A stretch of 64,000 bases of DNA. Source: Pseudomonadota bacterium. GTDB taxonomy: Bacteria; Desulfobacterota; Binatia; Binatales; Binataceae. Each line of letters begins with the position of its first letter. Within the stretch, counting starts at the first letter, position 1. This document shows, in pieces, positions 1 through 7,802 of this stretch. Below the pieces are notes generated by a model. The model saw only the letters and a list, made by a program, of their open reading frames with translations, was not told the origin of the DNA and ran no database searches. The stretch is from assembly GCA_021325355.1 (NCBI GenBank), contig JAJPHI010000023.1, forward strand, positions 175,965 through 239,964, read 5' to 3'. A program made the position numbers and the translations under genes.

Positions 1-111
1 CCCGCCATCCGCGGAGGGCTGCGGCCAGGGCGGGGGGCGCAAGGGCGGGGGCGCGTGCGCGACGAAAGTCGCGCTCGCGCCCCCGCGCGGCGCGTGCGGC
101 GCTAAACCAGC

Positions 112-789
112 TTACTGCGTATCGACCGGCACCAACTCGACCCGCCGGTTCTGCGCGCGTCCTTCCGCCGTCGCATTGGTCGCGACAAAATCCGTCTTGC
201 CGAACCCTTGCGGCATCAGCCGATCCGCCGCCACTCCCTGTTCTTCGAGATAGTTCGCAACCGCTTCCGCCCGTCGCTGCGAGAGCTTCAGGTTATAGGC
301 TACGCTGCCGACCGCGTCGCAGTAGCCGTTGACGTCGATCTTGAGGTTGGGATTCTGCTTCAACGTCTCGGCCGCTTCGTCGAGCACCGGCTTATCGACC
401 TCGCGGATAAAGTACTTGTCGAAGTCAAAGTGGACGCCGCGCAGGACGATCTTCTGCGGCGCCGGGGCGGGGGCGGGCGGCGGGGGAGGAGGCGGTGGAG
501 GCGGCGGAGGGGCGGGCGCGGCCGGCTTCGGCGCCCCGTAGAGGCATCCCAGCACGCCGCCAATCAGCGCCCCGCCGACAAAACCGGCCGGTACGCCGAT
601 CTCATAGGCTTTGCCCGTATTATGTCCGGCGCTCGCTGCCGCGATCGCACCGACGCCGGCACCCGAGACGGCGCCCACCCCGGCGCCGACGAGGCACGAT
701 TTCTCCTGCTCCGGGGTTATCGAGCCGCAGCCCGCGACTAGCGCTGCAACTCCCATCCACATCGCACACTGCCTAAGTCGCCGTCTCAT
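112..789 (-). CDS. OmpA-family peptidoglycan-binding lipoprotein
   Basis: A 225-residue outer-membrane lipoprotein expected to tether the outer membrane to peptidoglycan. The N-terminus has basic residues, a hydrophobic stretch and a lipobox (LVAGC, Cys at about 21). Residues 35-80 are a glycine-zipper-like segment rich in Gly and Ala. A run of prolines at about 90-110 forms a rigid linker, and the OmpA C-terminal domain follows (FDFDKYFI, then NGYCDAVGS and LSQRRAEAV, where the family binds diaminopimelate). The start is the ATG preceding MRRRLRQ; an AAGGAG lies 17 bases upstream, which is far for a ribosome site, so an internal ATG is possible. It is divergent from the repair gene at 1001. 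Family assignment is firm, exact partner unknown. Confidence 0.9.
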   Translation of the reverse strand: MRRRLRQCAMWMGVAALVAGCGSITPEQEKSCLVGAGVGAVSGAGVGAIAAASAGHNTGKAYEIGVPAGFVGGALIGGVLGCLYGAPKPAAPAPPPPPPPPPPPPAPAPAPQKIVLRGVHFDFDKYFIREVDKPVLDEAAETLKQNPNLKIDVNGYCDAVGSVAYNLKLSQRRAEAVANYLEEQGVAADRLMPQGFGKTDFVATNATAEGRAQNRRVELVPVDTQ

Positions 790-1000
790 AAATGATATTT
801 CACGAGCTCCTTTCGTGTCGGATCAGGCGGCGCGGCCGCCACAGAAAAGCGTTTTATAGTTAACTGACGGCGCGGCCGCTCGAAACGGGAGCGCGATTAA
901 GCTTCTGTGGTGATTTGGTTACGGCTTGGTAAACGAACGCGCAGGCGCGCTTCACCAGTCGGCTCGGACGGGGTTTTACGATGACAGCGAGGACCATCTG

Positions 1001-1693
1001 ATGCATAGCGAGGCTTCGATTTTTACCGGGCGACTCAGTATCGCGGCTGACGGGAGAGCGGAGATGGCGGCGGGTCGGGCCGGTTGCGGCGGCGTTCCAT
1101 CGGCGGCGTTGGCATACGCCGACGCCGCATCGCGCTGCGGCCGTATTCTGCTTGCGGCGACGGCGGAGGGCGTTGCCTGGATCGGCGTTCATGAATCGGT
1201 CGAATATCTTGAAAGCGAGCTCCGCAGCGATTACCGGCACGCGTCTTTGCGACCGCAGGATCCCGTGGCGGAGGGGTTTCTGGCCGAACTGGTGGCTTAT
1301 CTGGAAAATTCGCGACGCGGCTTGCGGTTGCCGATCGCGCTGCGCGCAACGCCCTTTCAACTCGCCGTCTGGCGCGAGCTCTGCGCGATACCGCGCGGGC
1401 GGACGCGCTCCTACGGTGAAATCGCGTCGCGGCTGGGTCGCCCCGCGGCGGTCCGCGCCGTGGGCCGCGCCAACGGCGCCAATCCGCTCGCGATCGCGAT
1501 CCCGTGCCATCGCGTGATCGGCAACAATGGCGGCTTGACCGGTTACCGGTGGGGGATCGAGATCAAGCGCCGGCTGCTCGCGCATGAAGGCGCGTTGAGC
1601 GCTGCGGCGGCGCCCGCGGCGACTCGACGATCTGCCGGGGATGGCCTAGAATCGAGCAAATTTCCGCAGGAGCCACGCTTACGAAAGTCGTAG
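1001..1693 (+). CDS. Methylated-DNA--protein-cysteine methyltransferase (Ogt/Ada C-terminal type)
   Basis: Suicide repair enzyme that moves the methyl group of O6-methylguanine onto its own cysteine. The active-site motif PCHRVIG is at about residues 168-174 with Cys169 as acceptor, preceded by the winged-helix segment (FQLAVWRELCAIPRG, then YGEIASRLG) that recognises DNA. I chose the ATG at 1001; the frame stays open to a start at 926, but the extra 25 residues look unlike the family. An N-terminal ribonuclease-like domain occupies about residues 30-90, as in Ada. The last ~25 residues are low-complexity and overlap the start of the downstream ferredoxin, whose ribosome site lies inside this gene. 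No Ada regulatory domain is present, so it probably acts only in repair. Confidence 0.88.
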   Translation: MHSEASIFTGRLSIAADGRAEMAAGRAGCGGVPSAALAYADAASRCGRILLAATAEGVAWIGVHESVEYLESELRSDYRHASLRPQDPVAEGFLAELVAYLENSRRGLRLPIALRATPFQLAVWRELCAIPRGRTRSYGEIASRLGRPAAVRAVGRANGANPLAIAIPCHRVIGNNGGLTGYRWGIEIKRRLLAHEGALSAAAAPAATRRSAGDGLESSKFPQEPRLRKS

Positions 1694-1872
1694 TTGATTG
1701 GGACAGATGCGAGAGCAATGCGCGATGCGCCGAAGTGGCGCCGGACATCTTTCACGTGGGCGACGATGACAAGCTCGAGATCCTCAATGAGAATCCGCCC
1801 GAATCCGCCCGCGAGCGGGTCTTGAAGGCGGTGCGGGTGTGTCCCAAGCAGGCGATCTCAATCGAAGACTGA
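1681..1872 (+). CDS. Small ferredoxin, [3Fe-4S]/[4Fe-4S] single-cluster type, with non-canonical start
   Basis: A 63-residue electron carrier. The translation shows VVVDWDRCESNARC, then PDIFHVGDDDKLEIL and finally VCPKQAISIED: Cys-x5-Cys plus a C-terminal Cys-Pro, the pattern of single-cluster ferredoxins that often feed cytochromes P450. The frame has no ATG, GTG or TTG between the previous in-frame stop (1585-1587) and the first cysteines. The next GTG would delete two cluster ligands. A good AGGAG (1668-1672) sits 8 bases before ACG at 1681 and 5 before CTT at 1678, so ACG at 1681 is the likely start, giving a family-like N-terminus. The gene overlaps the 3' end of the repair methyltransferase. 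No P450 or reductase is adjacent, so its partner is unknown. A sequence error at the start codon is the alternative. Confidence 0.78.
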   Translation, partial: TKVVVDWDRCESNARCAEVAPDIFHVGDDDKLEILNENPPESARERVLKAVRVCPKQAISIED

Positions 1873-1912
1873 GCTTGACCGCCGGCAAAACCGGGACCGG
1901 ATCGCGCCGCTG

Positions 1913-2911
1913 ATGGTTGCGGTATCGGTAATTATTCCGGTCTTCAACGGCGCGACGGTGGTCGGGGGCGCGCTCGAAAGCGTCTTCGCCCAGACCTATC
2001 GCGACTTCGAAGTTATCGTCGTTGACGATGGTTCGACCGATGACACGCGCGCCGCCGTCGCCGCCTTCGGTGACCGACTGCGGCTGCTGACGCAGGCGAA
2101 TCGGGGGCCGTCCGCCGCGCGCAACGCCGGCGCGCGAATCGCCCAGGGGCGCTATCTCGCCTTCCTCGACGCCGATGACCGATGGGAGCGCCGGATGCTC
2201 GCAGCGACGGTGCCGATCCTCGACCGCGAGCCGGCGACGGTGCTGGTTTTCACCGACGCGCAGCCGGTGGACGAATGCGGCAAGCCGCGGGCCGAGAGTT
2301 ACGTCGGCCGGCTCGGTTATGCGCCCGCGATGGCCGATCTGTTATCCCGCTACTGGCCGATTCTGCCGAGCGCGGCCGTCGTGCGCGGCGCGGCCTTCGC
2401 GCGCTGTGGCGGTTTTGCCGAAGAGCTGCGGACCTACGAGGATTCGCTCTTATGGCTGAAGCTGCGCGAGCAGGGCGCGTTCGCCTATGTCGCCGAGCGC
2501 CTGGTTGCTTACCGGGCAGAGCCCGCGGCCGCCCGGATGGGCAGATATCTCGAGCATCAGCAGCGATTCCTCACCCTCGTGCGTGAACGGTATGGCGACG
2601 CGGCGCGCCGGCTTGACCGCACCACGCGCGAGGCCTATCCAGCGGCGCTCAGTCATGAAGGTCTGATCGCGCTCGGGCGCGGTGATCGCGCGGCGGCCCG
2701 CAGATGGTTCGTCGCGGCCTGGCGCGCGCGTCCGACGCGCCTCCGCTACGGCGCGCGGCTCTTGCGCACCTTTCTGCCGCTGCGTCTCGCGCAGCGGCTG
2801 AGCGGAGCCGCCGTGACGCGGGCCGCGAAGCGCGGCGACGGCGCGCCGCCGGCGGATGCCGCGATGCTTGTCACGGCCGGCGATCTTCGCCACGATCAGC
2901 GCCATTCCTAG
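1913..2911 (+). CDS. Family 2 glycosyltransferase (first of sulfated-glycan operon)
   Basis: Inverting GT-A transferase of 332 residues that would move a sugar from a nucleotide donor onto a growing surface glycan at the cytoplasmic face. The GT2 fold is plain: VSVIIPVFNG at the N-terminus, VDDGSTDD at about 37-44, RNAGARIAQG at 70-79 and the metal-binding FLDADD at 84-89. A later RTYEDSLLW segment supplies the usual ED catalytic-base region. The last ~90 residues are basic and helical, without clear membrane segments. It opens a run of six same-strand genes with 2- to 13-base spacings or overlaps. The donor and acceptor cannot be read from the sequence. It resembles the third gene of the operon closely enough to be a paralogue. 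Confidence 0.85.
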   Translation: MVAVSVIIPVFNGATVVGGALESVFAQTYRDFEVIVVDDGSTDDTRAAVAAFGDRLRLLTQANRGPSAARNAGARIAQGRYLAFLDADDRWERRMLAATVPILDREPATVLVFTDAQPVDECGKPRAESYVGRLGYAPAMADLLSRYWPILPSAAVVRGAAFARCGGFAEELRTYEDSLLWLKLREQGAFAYVAERLVAYRAEPAAARMGRYLEHQQRFLTLVRERYGDAARRLDRTTREAYPAALSHEGLIALGRGDRAAARRWFVAAWRARPTRLRYGARLLRTFLPLRLAQRLSGAAVTRAAKRGDGAPPADAAMLVTAGDLRHDQRHS

Positions 2912-2913
2912 CG

Positions 2914-3792
2914 ATGGCCGAGAGAGCGTATCAGGCGAGCGGGCGGCTGCCCGATTTTCTTGGTGTGGGACCGCCGCGCACGGGGACGACCTGGCTCGAC
3001 ATGGTGCTGCGCGGCCATGTCGGGCTGCCGCGCGCGGTCAAGGAAGTGGATTTTTTCGTCAAGCACTACGCCCGCGGTATCGATTGGTATCGGCGTTATT
3101 TCGCCGACTGCGATCCCGGGTTGCCGGCCGGCGAGATTTGCCCGAGCTACTACGGGTCCGACGCGGCACGCGCGCGGATCGCCGAACATATCCCGCGCTG
3201 CCGGATCATCTGCACCTTTCGCGATCCGATCCAGGTGCTGTTTTCGTTCTGGAAGCTGGCGCGGCGCAATGCCTGGACGCAACTCGACTTCGCCGCCTAT
3301 GCGCGTAAAGGATGGGAGACGCGCGGCGAGGGACTCGCTGGCTGGATTGCGACTTTCGGCCGCGACCGCGTGCTCACCTTGATCTACGATGAACTCACGC
3401 AGGATCCGCAGCGCTATCTCGATCGGGTCTGCGATTTTCTCGGCGTCGCGCGGATTCAGCTTGCCGATCCGGCGCTGCTGCGCGTCAGGGTGAACGGCTT
3501 CAGCCGCCAGCCGCGCAGCGCCTACCTCGCGCGCAAGGGGCGCAAGCTGCGCGATCGCCTGCAGTCGCGCGAGCATTACGGCCTCATCAATCTGTTGACC
3601 CGCGCCGGTTTCTGGCGGCTATGCTTCGACGGGGGTCCCGCGTTTCCGCCGCTCGATCCGGCGCTCGAAGCCGAGCTGCGCGTCAAGTTCCGACCGCAGG
3701 TCGAAATGCTCGAACGGCTGACGGGATACGACCTTGGCGCGTGGAAGGGCGTGGCGGCGAAGTCCGCCGGCGCGCGGGCGGCGGTCGGCTGA
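2914..3792 (+). CDS. PAPS-dependent sulfotransferase 1
   Basis: Carbohydrate-type sulfotransferase of about 292 residues that would transfer sulfate from PAPS to a hydroxyl or amino group on a glycan. The 5'-phosphosulfate loop is GPPRTGTTWLD at residues 19-29. The 3'-phosphate segment is ICTFRDPIQ at about 99-107, followed by a Ser at 111. A conserved DWYRRYF and GEICPSYY lie between them. The ATG at 2914, two bases after the glycosyltransferase stop, gives the family start. Compared with its two paralogues in this operon, the residues after the conserved Ser differ (SFWK rather than SHY), so its acceptor or PAPS geometry may differ. No signal peptide or membrane segment was seen, so it should act in the cytoplasm. 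Confidence 0.85.
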   Translation: MAERAYQASGRLPDFLGVGPPRTGTTWLDMVLRGHVGLPRAVKEVDFFVKHYARGIDWYRRYFADCDPGLPAGEICPSYYGSDAARARIAEHIPRCRIICTFRDPIQVLFSFWKLARRNAWTQLDFAAYARKGWETRGEGLAGWIATFGRDRVLTLIYDELTQDPQRYLDRVCDFLGVARIQLADPALLRVRVNGFSRQPRSAYLARKGRKLRDRLQSREHYGLINLLTRAGFWRLCFDGGPAFPPLDPALEAELRVKFRPQVEMLERLTGYDLGAWKGVAAKSAGARAAVG

Positions 3793-3802
3793 GCGAGGCG
3801 AC

Positions 3803-4762
3803 ATGCCGCGCGTCTCCGTCGTGATCCCTGTCTATAACGGCCGCGCCACGGTCGCCGCCGCGATCGCAAGCGTGCTCGCGCAGTCGTTTCGCGACTTCGA
3901 GCTGATCGCCGTGGACGATGGATCGACCGACGATTCCGCGCGCGAGCTCGAACGCTACGCCGACCATATCCGTGTTATCAGGCAGGCCAACGGCGGGATC
4001 GCGAAGGCGCGCAATGCCGGCCTGCGCGTCGCGCAGGGCGAATACGTCGGGCTGCTCGATTGCGACGACGCCTGGGAGCCGGCGATGCTGGAGGAAACGG
4101 TGCGCGCGCTCGATGCCGATCCGCACGCCGTGCTCGCCTATACGAACGTTGCCGTGACCGACAGCACCGGCCGTCCGCTGGCCTCTGCCTTGATCGGCCC
4201 TGAAACGGCGCACGCGCCGAGTCTCGACGAGATGCTCGGGCGGCTGTGGCCGATTATGCCGAGCGCGGTGGTGGCGCGACGCCGCGCGCTCGAGACGGTC
4301 GGGGGCTTCTGCGAGGAGTTTCGCGGGCTCGGTTACGAAGACGCGTACTGCTGGATGCGGCTGCGGGAGCTCGGTCCGTTCCACTATATCGCGGCGCCGC
4401 TGGTGCGCTGGCGCTTCTCGCCCTATCCGCAGCCGCTCAAGAAGTTCGGGGCCCATCCGGAGGCCGCGCGGACCTTCGCGCGGCTGCTGCGCGAGCGCTG
4501 GGGCCGGGATGCGACGCCGTTGCTGAGGGCGCGGGCGCGGGCTTCGCGCAGTATTCTCGCGTATATCGGGCTCCGCGAACTGCGCGACGGCAATCGCGAC
4601 GCGGCGCGAGCGGCTTTCCGCCGCGCGCTCTGGCATGATCCGTGGCGTGTCAAAAACTATCTGCGCCTGGCCCGCACCTATCTGCCGTCGGCGGTCGCGC
4701 GCGCGCTCGGTGGTCGGACGGCGGGGGCGGCCCGCGGGGGCGCCTCGGTCGGGGGTACGTGA
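3803..4762 (+). CDS. Family 2 glycosyltransferase (second)
   Basis: A 319-residue GT-A transferase closely similar to the gene at 1913: VSVVIPVYNG, VDDGSTDDS at about 37-45, KARNAGLRVAQG and the metal site LLDCDD at 84-89, where the middle aspartate is followed by Cys-Asp-Asp. GYEDAYCWMRLRELG carries the ED pair expected for the catalytic base. The ATG at 3803 begins the canonical fold; an upstream extension would overlap the previous gene and is rejected. The C-terminal part again ends in a basic helical region. The two GT2 enzymes probably arose by duplication and add successive sugars, but donor specificities are not readable. Confidence 0.84.
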   Translation: MPRVSVVIPVYNGRATVAAAIASVLAQSFRDFELIAVDDGSTDDSARELERYADHIRVIRQANGGIAKARNAGLRVAQGEYVGLLDCDDAWEPAMLEETVRALDADPHAVLAYTNVAVTDSTGRPLASALIGPETAHAPSLDEMLGRLWPIMPSAVVARRRALETVGGFCEEFRGLGYEDAYCWMRLRELGPFHYIAAPLVRWRFSPYPQPLKKFGAHPEAARTFARLLRERWGRDATPLLRARARASRSILAYIGLRELRDGNRDAARAAFRRALWHDPWRVKNYLRLARTYLPSAVARALGGRTAGAARGGASVGGT

Positions 4763-4764
4763 CC

Positions 4765-5922
4765 ATGCGAATCGCCTTGATCCTTGAGGACTTCGGCGCG
4801 ATTGGCGGGATTCAGGAGGTGGTGGATAATCTCGCCGTCGAGTTCGCCCGCGCCGGCCATACCACGACGATCATCTCGACGCCGCACGTGACCGCCGGAT
4901 GCGCGCGCGAACCGCGCTCGACGGCCGAGCGGTTTCTCGTCGAACTGCCGGGACAGAAGGCCCTGACGCTGCGTCATCCGGAGCGGCTGTGGCGGCAACC
5001 GCGCGTGCCCGCATTGGCCGAGTATCTGGCGCGATGGCGCCCGGCGATCGTCAACAGCCACGTCTGGACCTGGGACAAACTGCTCACAGTGGCGCGAGAG
5101 GTCCGGCGCAGCGGTATCCCCTTCGTGCAAACCCTGCACGATTCGTGGGGCCGCGGCACCCTGGGCAACAAGGCCCTCACGATGCTCGGCAATGCGGACG
5201 CGCTGACTGCGGTATCGGCGGCGACGCGCGAGTTCTTCTGCCGCCAGAGCCCGGCCGCTCGTTCTACGGTGGTGATCCGCAACGGCGTTGACCTCGAAGC
5301 GGCGGGGGCGGCCGCGCCGGCGAGCTTCGCGCGGCCCTATATCTTCTGCACCGCGCAACTGAATCTGCGCTTCAAGGCGGTCGATATCCTGATCGACGGC
5401 TTTGCGCTGTTGGCGCAGCGGCTCGGCGACGTTGATCTCGTGCTGGCCGGCGACGGCGTTGACCGCGCGCGCCTCGAACAGCAGGCGGAGCGGCGCGGGA
5501 TTGGCCAGCGGGTTCGCTTCTGCGGCGTCGTGCCGCGCGATCGGCTGTGGCAGCTTTACAAGGGTGCAAGGGTCTTCGCGATGCCGAGTCGCGAGCCCGA
5601 AGGACTGGGCATGGTGTTCCTCGAAGCGCTCGCCTGCGGCACGCCCGCTATCGGTACTGGCAGCGGCGGCACCCCGGAGGTGATCGCCGACGGCGTCACC
5701 GGCTTTCTGCTGCGGCGGAACGATCCGGAGGAGCTGGCAGCGCGGCTCGAACAATTGCTTACCGATGCCGAGCTGCGGGCACGGATGGGACGGGCGGGTC
5801 AGGAAACCGTGGCGCGGGCCTTCGGCTGGCGGGCAATCGCCGCGCAGTATCTGCGCGTTTATGAAAGCTGTCTCGAGGGACGCGCGGCGTCGCCACGCGC
5901 GGCAGGGATGGTCGCGCGATGA
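4765..5922 (+). CDS. Family 4 glycosyltransferase (GT-B fold)
   Basis: A 385-residue retaining GT-B transferase. The N-terminal domain begins with MRIALILEDFGAIGGIQ, whose GGIQ loop is typical of the acceptor domain. The C-terminal nucleotide-binding domain shows LVLAGDGVDR, RVRFCGVVPRDRL and EPEGLGMVFLEALACG, which is the E-x7-E signature of GT4 at about 275-300. The ATG at 4765 lies two bases after the preceding stop and suits the family start. The 3' end overlaps the next sulfotransferase by an ATGA junction, indicating translational coupling. It is likely the third sugar transfer step of the same glycan. Confidence 0.86.
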   Translation: MRIALILEDFGAIGGIQEVVDNLAVEFARAGHTTTIISTPHVTAGCAREPRSTAERFLVELPGQKALTLRHPERLWRQPRVPALAEYLARWRPAIVNSHVWTWDKLLTVAREVRRSGIPFVQTLHDSWGRGTLGNKALTMLGNADALTAVSAATREFFCRQSPAARSTVVIRNGVDLEAAGAAAPASFARPYIFCTAQLNLRFKAVDILIDGFALLAQRLGDVDLVLAGDGVDRARLEQQAERRGIGQRVRFCGVVPRDRLWQLYKGARVFAMPSREPEGLGMVFLEALACGTPAIGTGSGGTPEVIADGVTGFLLRRNDPEELAARLEQLLTDAELRARMGRAGQETVARAFGWRAIAAQYLRVYESCLEGRAASPRAAGMVAR

Positions 5923-6824
5923 GTGCCGCCCATCAATTGCCCGATGTGATCGTTGCCGGCGTGCCGCGCAGCGGCACCACCTGGCTGCACGAGGTTCTGC
6001 AGGGGCACGTCGGTCTGCCCTACGGGATCAAGGAAACGCACTTCTTCACGGTCAACTACGATCTCGGCCTGGATTGGTACAGGCGGCATTTTGCCGACTG
6101 CCCGCCGGATCGGCCGGTCGTCGAGGTGGCGCCCATCTATTTCGATTCGAGCGAGGCCGCCGAGCGGATCCGTCGCGATATTCCGCACTGTCGCATCGTC
6201 TGCTCCTTCCGCGATCCGATTGACCGCATGTATTCGCATTATCGCTACCTGCGGCGCGCCGGCTTTATCGGTAAGCGCACCTTCGAGCAGGCGATGGCGG
6301 CGCAGGAGCAGTGGGCCGATCAGCCCGGCAATATCCTGAACTATACGCGCTACGGCACGCACTTCCGGCGATGGCTCGAGCTCTTCGGCCGCGAGCGGGT
6401 GCTGGCGGTGGTCTACGAAGACCTCGTCGCCGATCCGCAGACCTACCTGAATACGGTAACGGATTTTATCGGCGCCGCGCGGATCGACCTCGCGTCCTCG
6501 AAGGTGAGCGGCGTGGATCGGATCAACGCGGCGGACCATGCGCTCGGCAAGCCGCATCTGCTGCGCCGCGCGCGCCGGCTCGAACGCTGGCTGAATCGGC
6601 GGCAGATGTATCGTACTCTGAAACCGCTGTGGCCCGTGGTGCGCTTCATTGCCGGACGCGCGGGCGATTTCGAGCCGCCGTCCCCGGAAACTATCGCGAT
6701 GCTGCGCGAGCGCTTCCGGCCGGAAGTCGAGATGCTCGAGGAGCTGACGGGCCGCGATTTTACCGCCTGGAAAGGTACGGCGGCGCCACCCGCCGCGGCC
6801 TTGACCGCGCGCGGCGCATCATGA
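5919..6824 (+). CDS. PAPS-dependent sulfotransferase 2
   Basis: Second sulfotransferase of the operon, 301 residues. The PAPS loop is AGVPRSGTTWLHE at about 13-25. The 3'-phosphate motif is CSFRDPIDRMYSHYRYLRR with Arg-Asp-Pro at 98-100 and Ser at 106. KETHFFTVNYD and DWYRRHF match the other two copies. It starts inside the stop codon of the GT4 gene (ATGA). The C-terminus carries RPEVEMLEELTGRDFTAWKG, which is also present in the other two and marks a common ancestor. Sulfated position and acceptor are unknown; the pattern of three paralogues implies three different modification sites or sugars. Confidence 0.86.
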   Translation: MSAAHQLPDVIVAGVPRSGTTWLHEVLQGHVGLPYGIKETHFFTVNYDLGLDWYRRHFADCPPDRPVVEVAPIYFDSSEAAERIRRDIPHCRIVCSFRDPIDRMYSHYRYLRRAGFIGKRTFEQAMAAQEQWADQPGNILNYTRYGTHFRRWLELFGRERVLAVVYEDLVADPQTYLNTVTDFIGAARIDLASSKVSGVDRINAADHALGKPHLLRRARRLERWLNRRQMYRTLKPLWPVVRFIAGRAGDFEPPSPETIAMLRERFRPEVEMLEELTGRDFTAWKGTAAPPAAALTARGAS

Positions 6825-6837
6825 TCATAGCCGACCG

Positions 6838-7692
6838 ATGAGCGCCGTCACCCAACTGCCGGATTTTATCTATGCCGGGCCGCCGCGCAGCGGTTCGACG
6901 TGGCTCGATCAGGTGCTGCGCGGCCATGCCGGCCTGCCCCGCCGGATCAAGGAGACCCGGTTTTTTACCACCAATTACCATCGCGGAATCGACTGGTATC
7001 GCGCGCATTTTGCCGGTTACCCGCCGGGGCTGCCCCTCGGCGAGGTCACGACCTACTTCGATCATCAGGAAGTTCGCGAACGGATTCACGCCCATATTCC
7101 GGAGTGCCGGATTATCTGCACGCTGCGCGATCCGGTTAAGCGGATCTGGTCGCACTACTGTCAGCTTCGGCACGAAGGATGGATTGGCCGGCGGACGCTG
7201 GCCGAAGCGCTGGCCGCGCACGAAAAGTGGATCGACACCGCCGGCAATCTGATCGGTTTGAACCGCTACGCCTACCATCTTGGTGAATGGCAGCGGTATT
7301 TCGGCGAGCAGCGCGTGATGGTGACCATTTTCGACGATCTGGAGGCCGATCCGCAGCAGTTTCTCGACCATATCTGCGACTTTATCGGGCTCGCGCGGAT
7401 CGACCTCGAGCGGTCGCCGGTAGGAGGCGCGGCGGTCAACAAGATGACCCATGCGCCGCGCAGTCCCCATCTGGCGCGCCGCGTGCGCCGCCTGCGCCAG
7501 AAGATGCAGCGGCGCGGGATGTATCGCCTGGTCGAGTTATGCGAGCCGCTCTTCGAGTTCTGCTTCAGTGGCGGCGAGCCCTTCGGGCGGATCGATCCGG
7601 CGACCGAAAAGGCCCTGCGCGCGCGGTTTCGCCCCGAGGTGGAGGCGCTCGAACGCCTGATCGGGCGCGATTTGACGGCGTGGAAGGGCTGA
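6838..7692 (+). CDS. PAPS-dependent sulfotransferase 3
   Basis: Third sulfotransferase, 284 residues and the shortest. The PAPS loop AGPPRSGSTWLDQ lies at about 13-25 (Gly-Ser-Thr instead of Gly-Thr-Thr). Arg-Asp-Pro of the 3'-phosphate site is at 97-99 with Ser at 105 in WSHY. RIKETRFFTTNYH and DWYRAHF are shared with copy 2. The protein stops right after the shared ending DLTAWKG, whereas the other two carry variable tails. It closes the glycan operon; 110 bases separate it from the dehydrogenase genes. Confidence 0.85.
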   Translation: MSAVTQLPDFIYAGPPRSGSTWLDQVLRGHAGLPRRIKETRFFTTNYHRGIDWYRAHFAGYPPGLPLGEVTTYFDHQEVRERIHAHIPECRIICTLRDPVKRIWSHYCQLRHEGWIGRRTLAEALAAHEKWIDTAGNLIGLNRYAYHLGEWQRYFGEQRVMVTIFDDLEADPQQFLDHICDFIGLARIDLERSPVGGAAVNKMTHAPRSPHLARRVRRLRQKMQRRGMYRLVELCEPLFEFCFSGGEPFGRIDPATEKALRARFRPEVEALERLIGRDLTAWKG

Positions 7693-7802
7693 GCCGATCG
7701 CGCACCGCCGGTCCTGCGCGGCGGCGGCGGCTGGAAAAGGACAACGATCGGCGTGTAGATTTGATCGCGGGACAGCAGCAACCCCGGCGGAGCTTGAAGT
7801 TG

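Noticed and set aside
1..111. Possible gene end at the left edge
   Set aside because: Only very GC-rich low-complexity sequence; no coding frame could be identified.
475..520. GC-rich tandem repeat of GGCGGAG type
   Set aside because: It is the proline codon run inside the OmpA-like lipoprotein, so not a separate repeat element.
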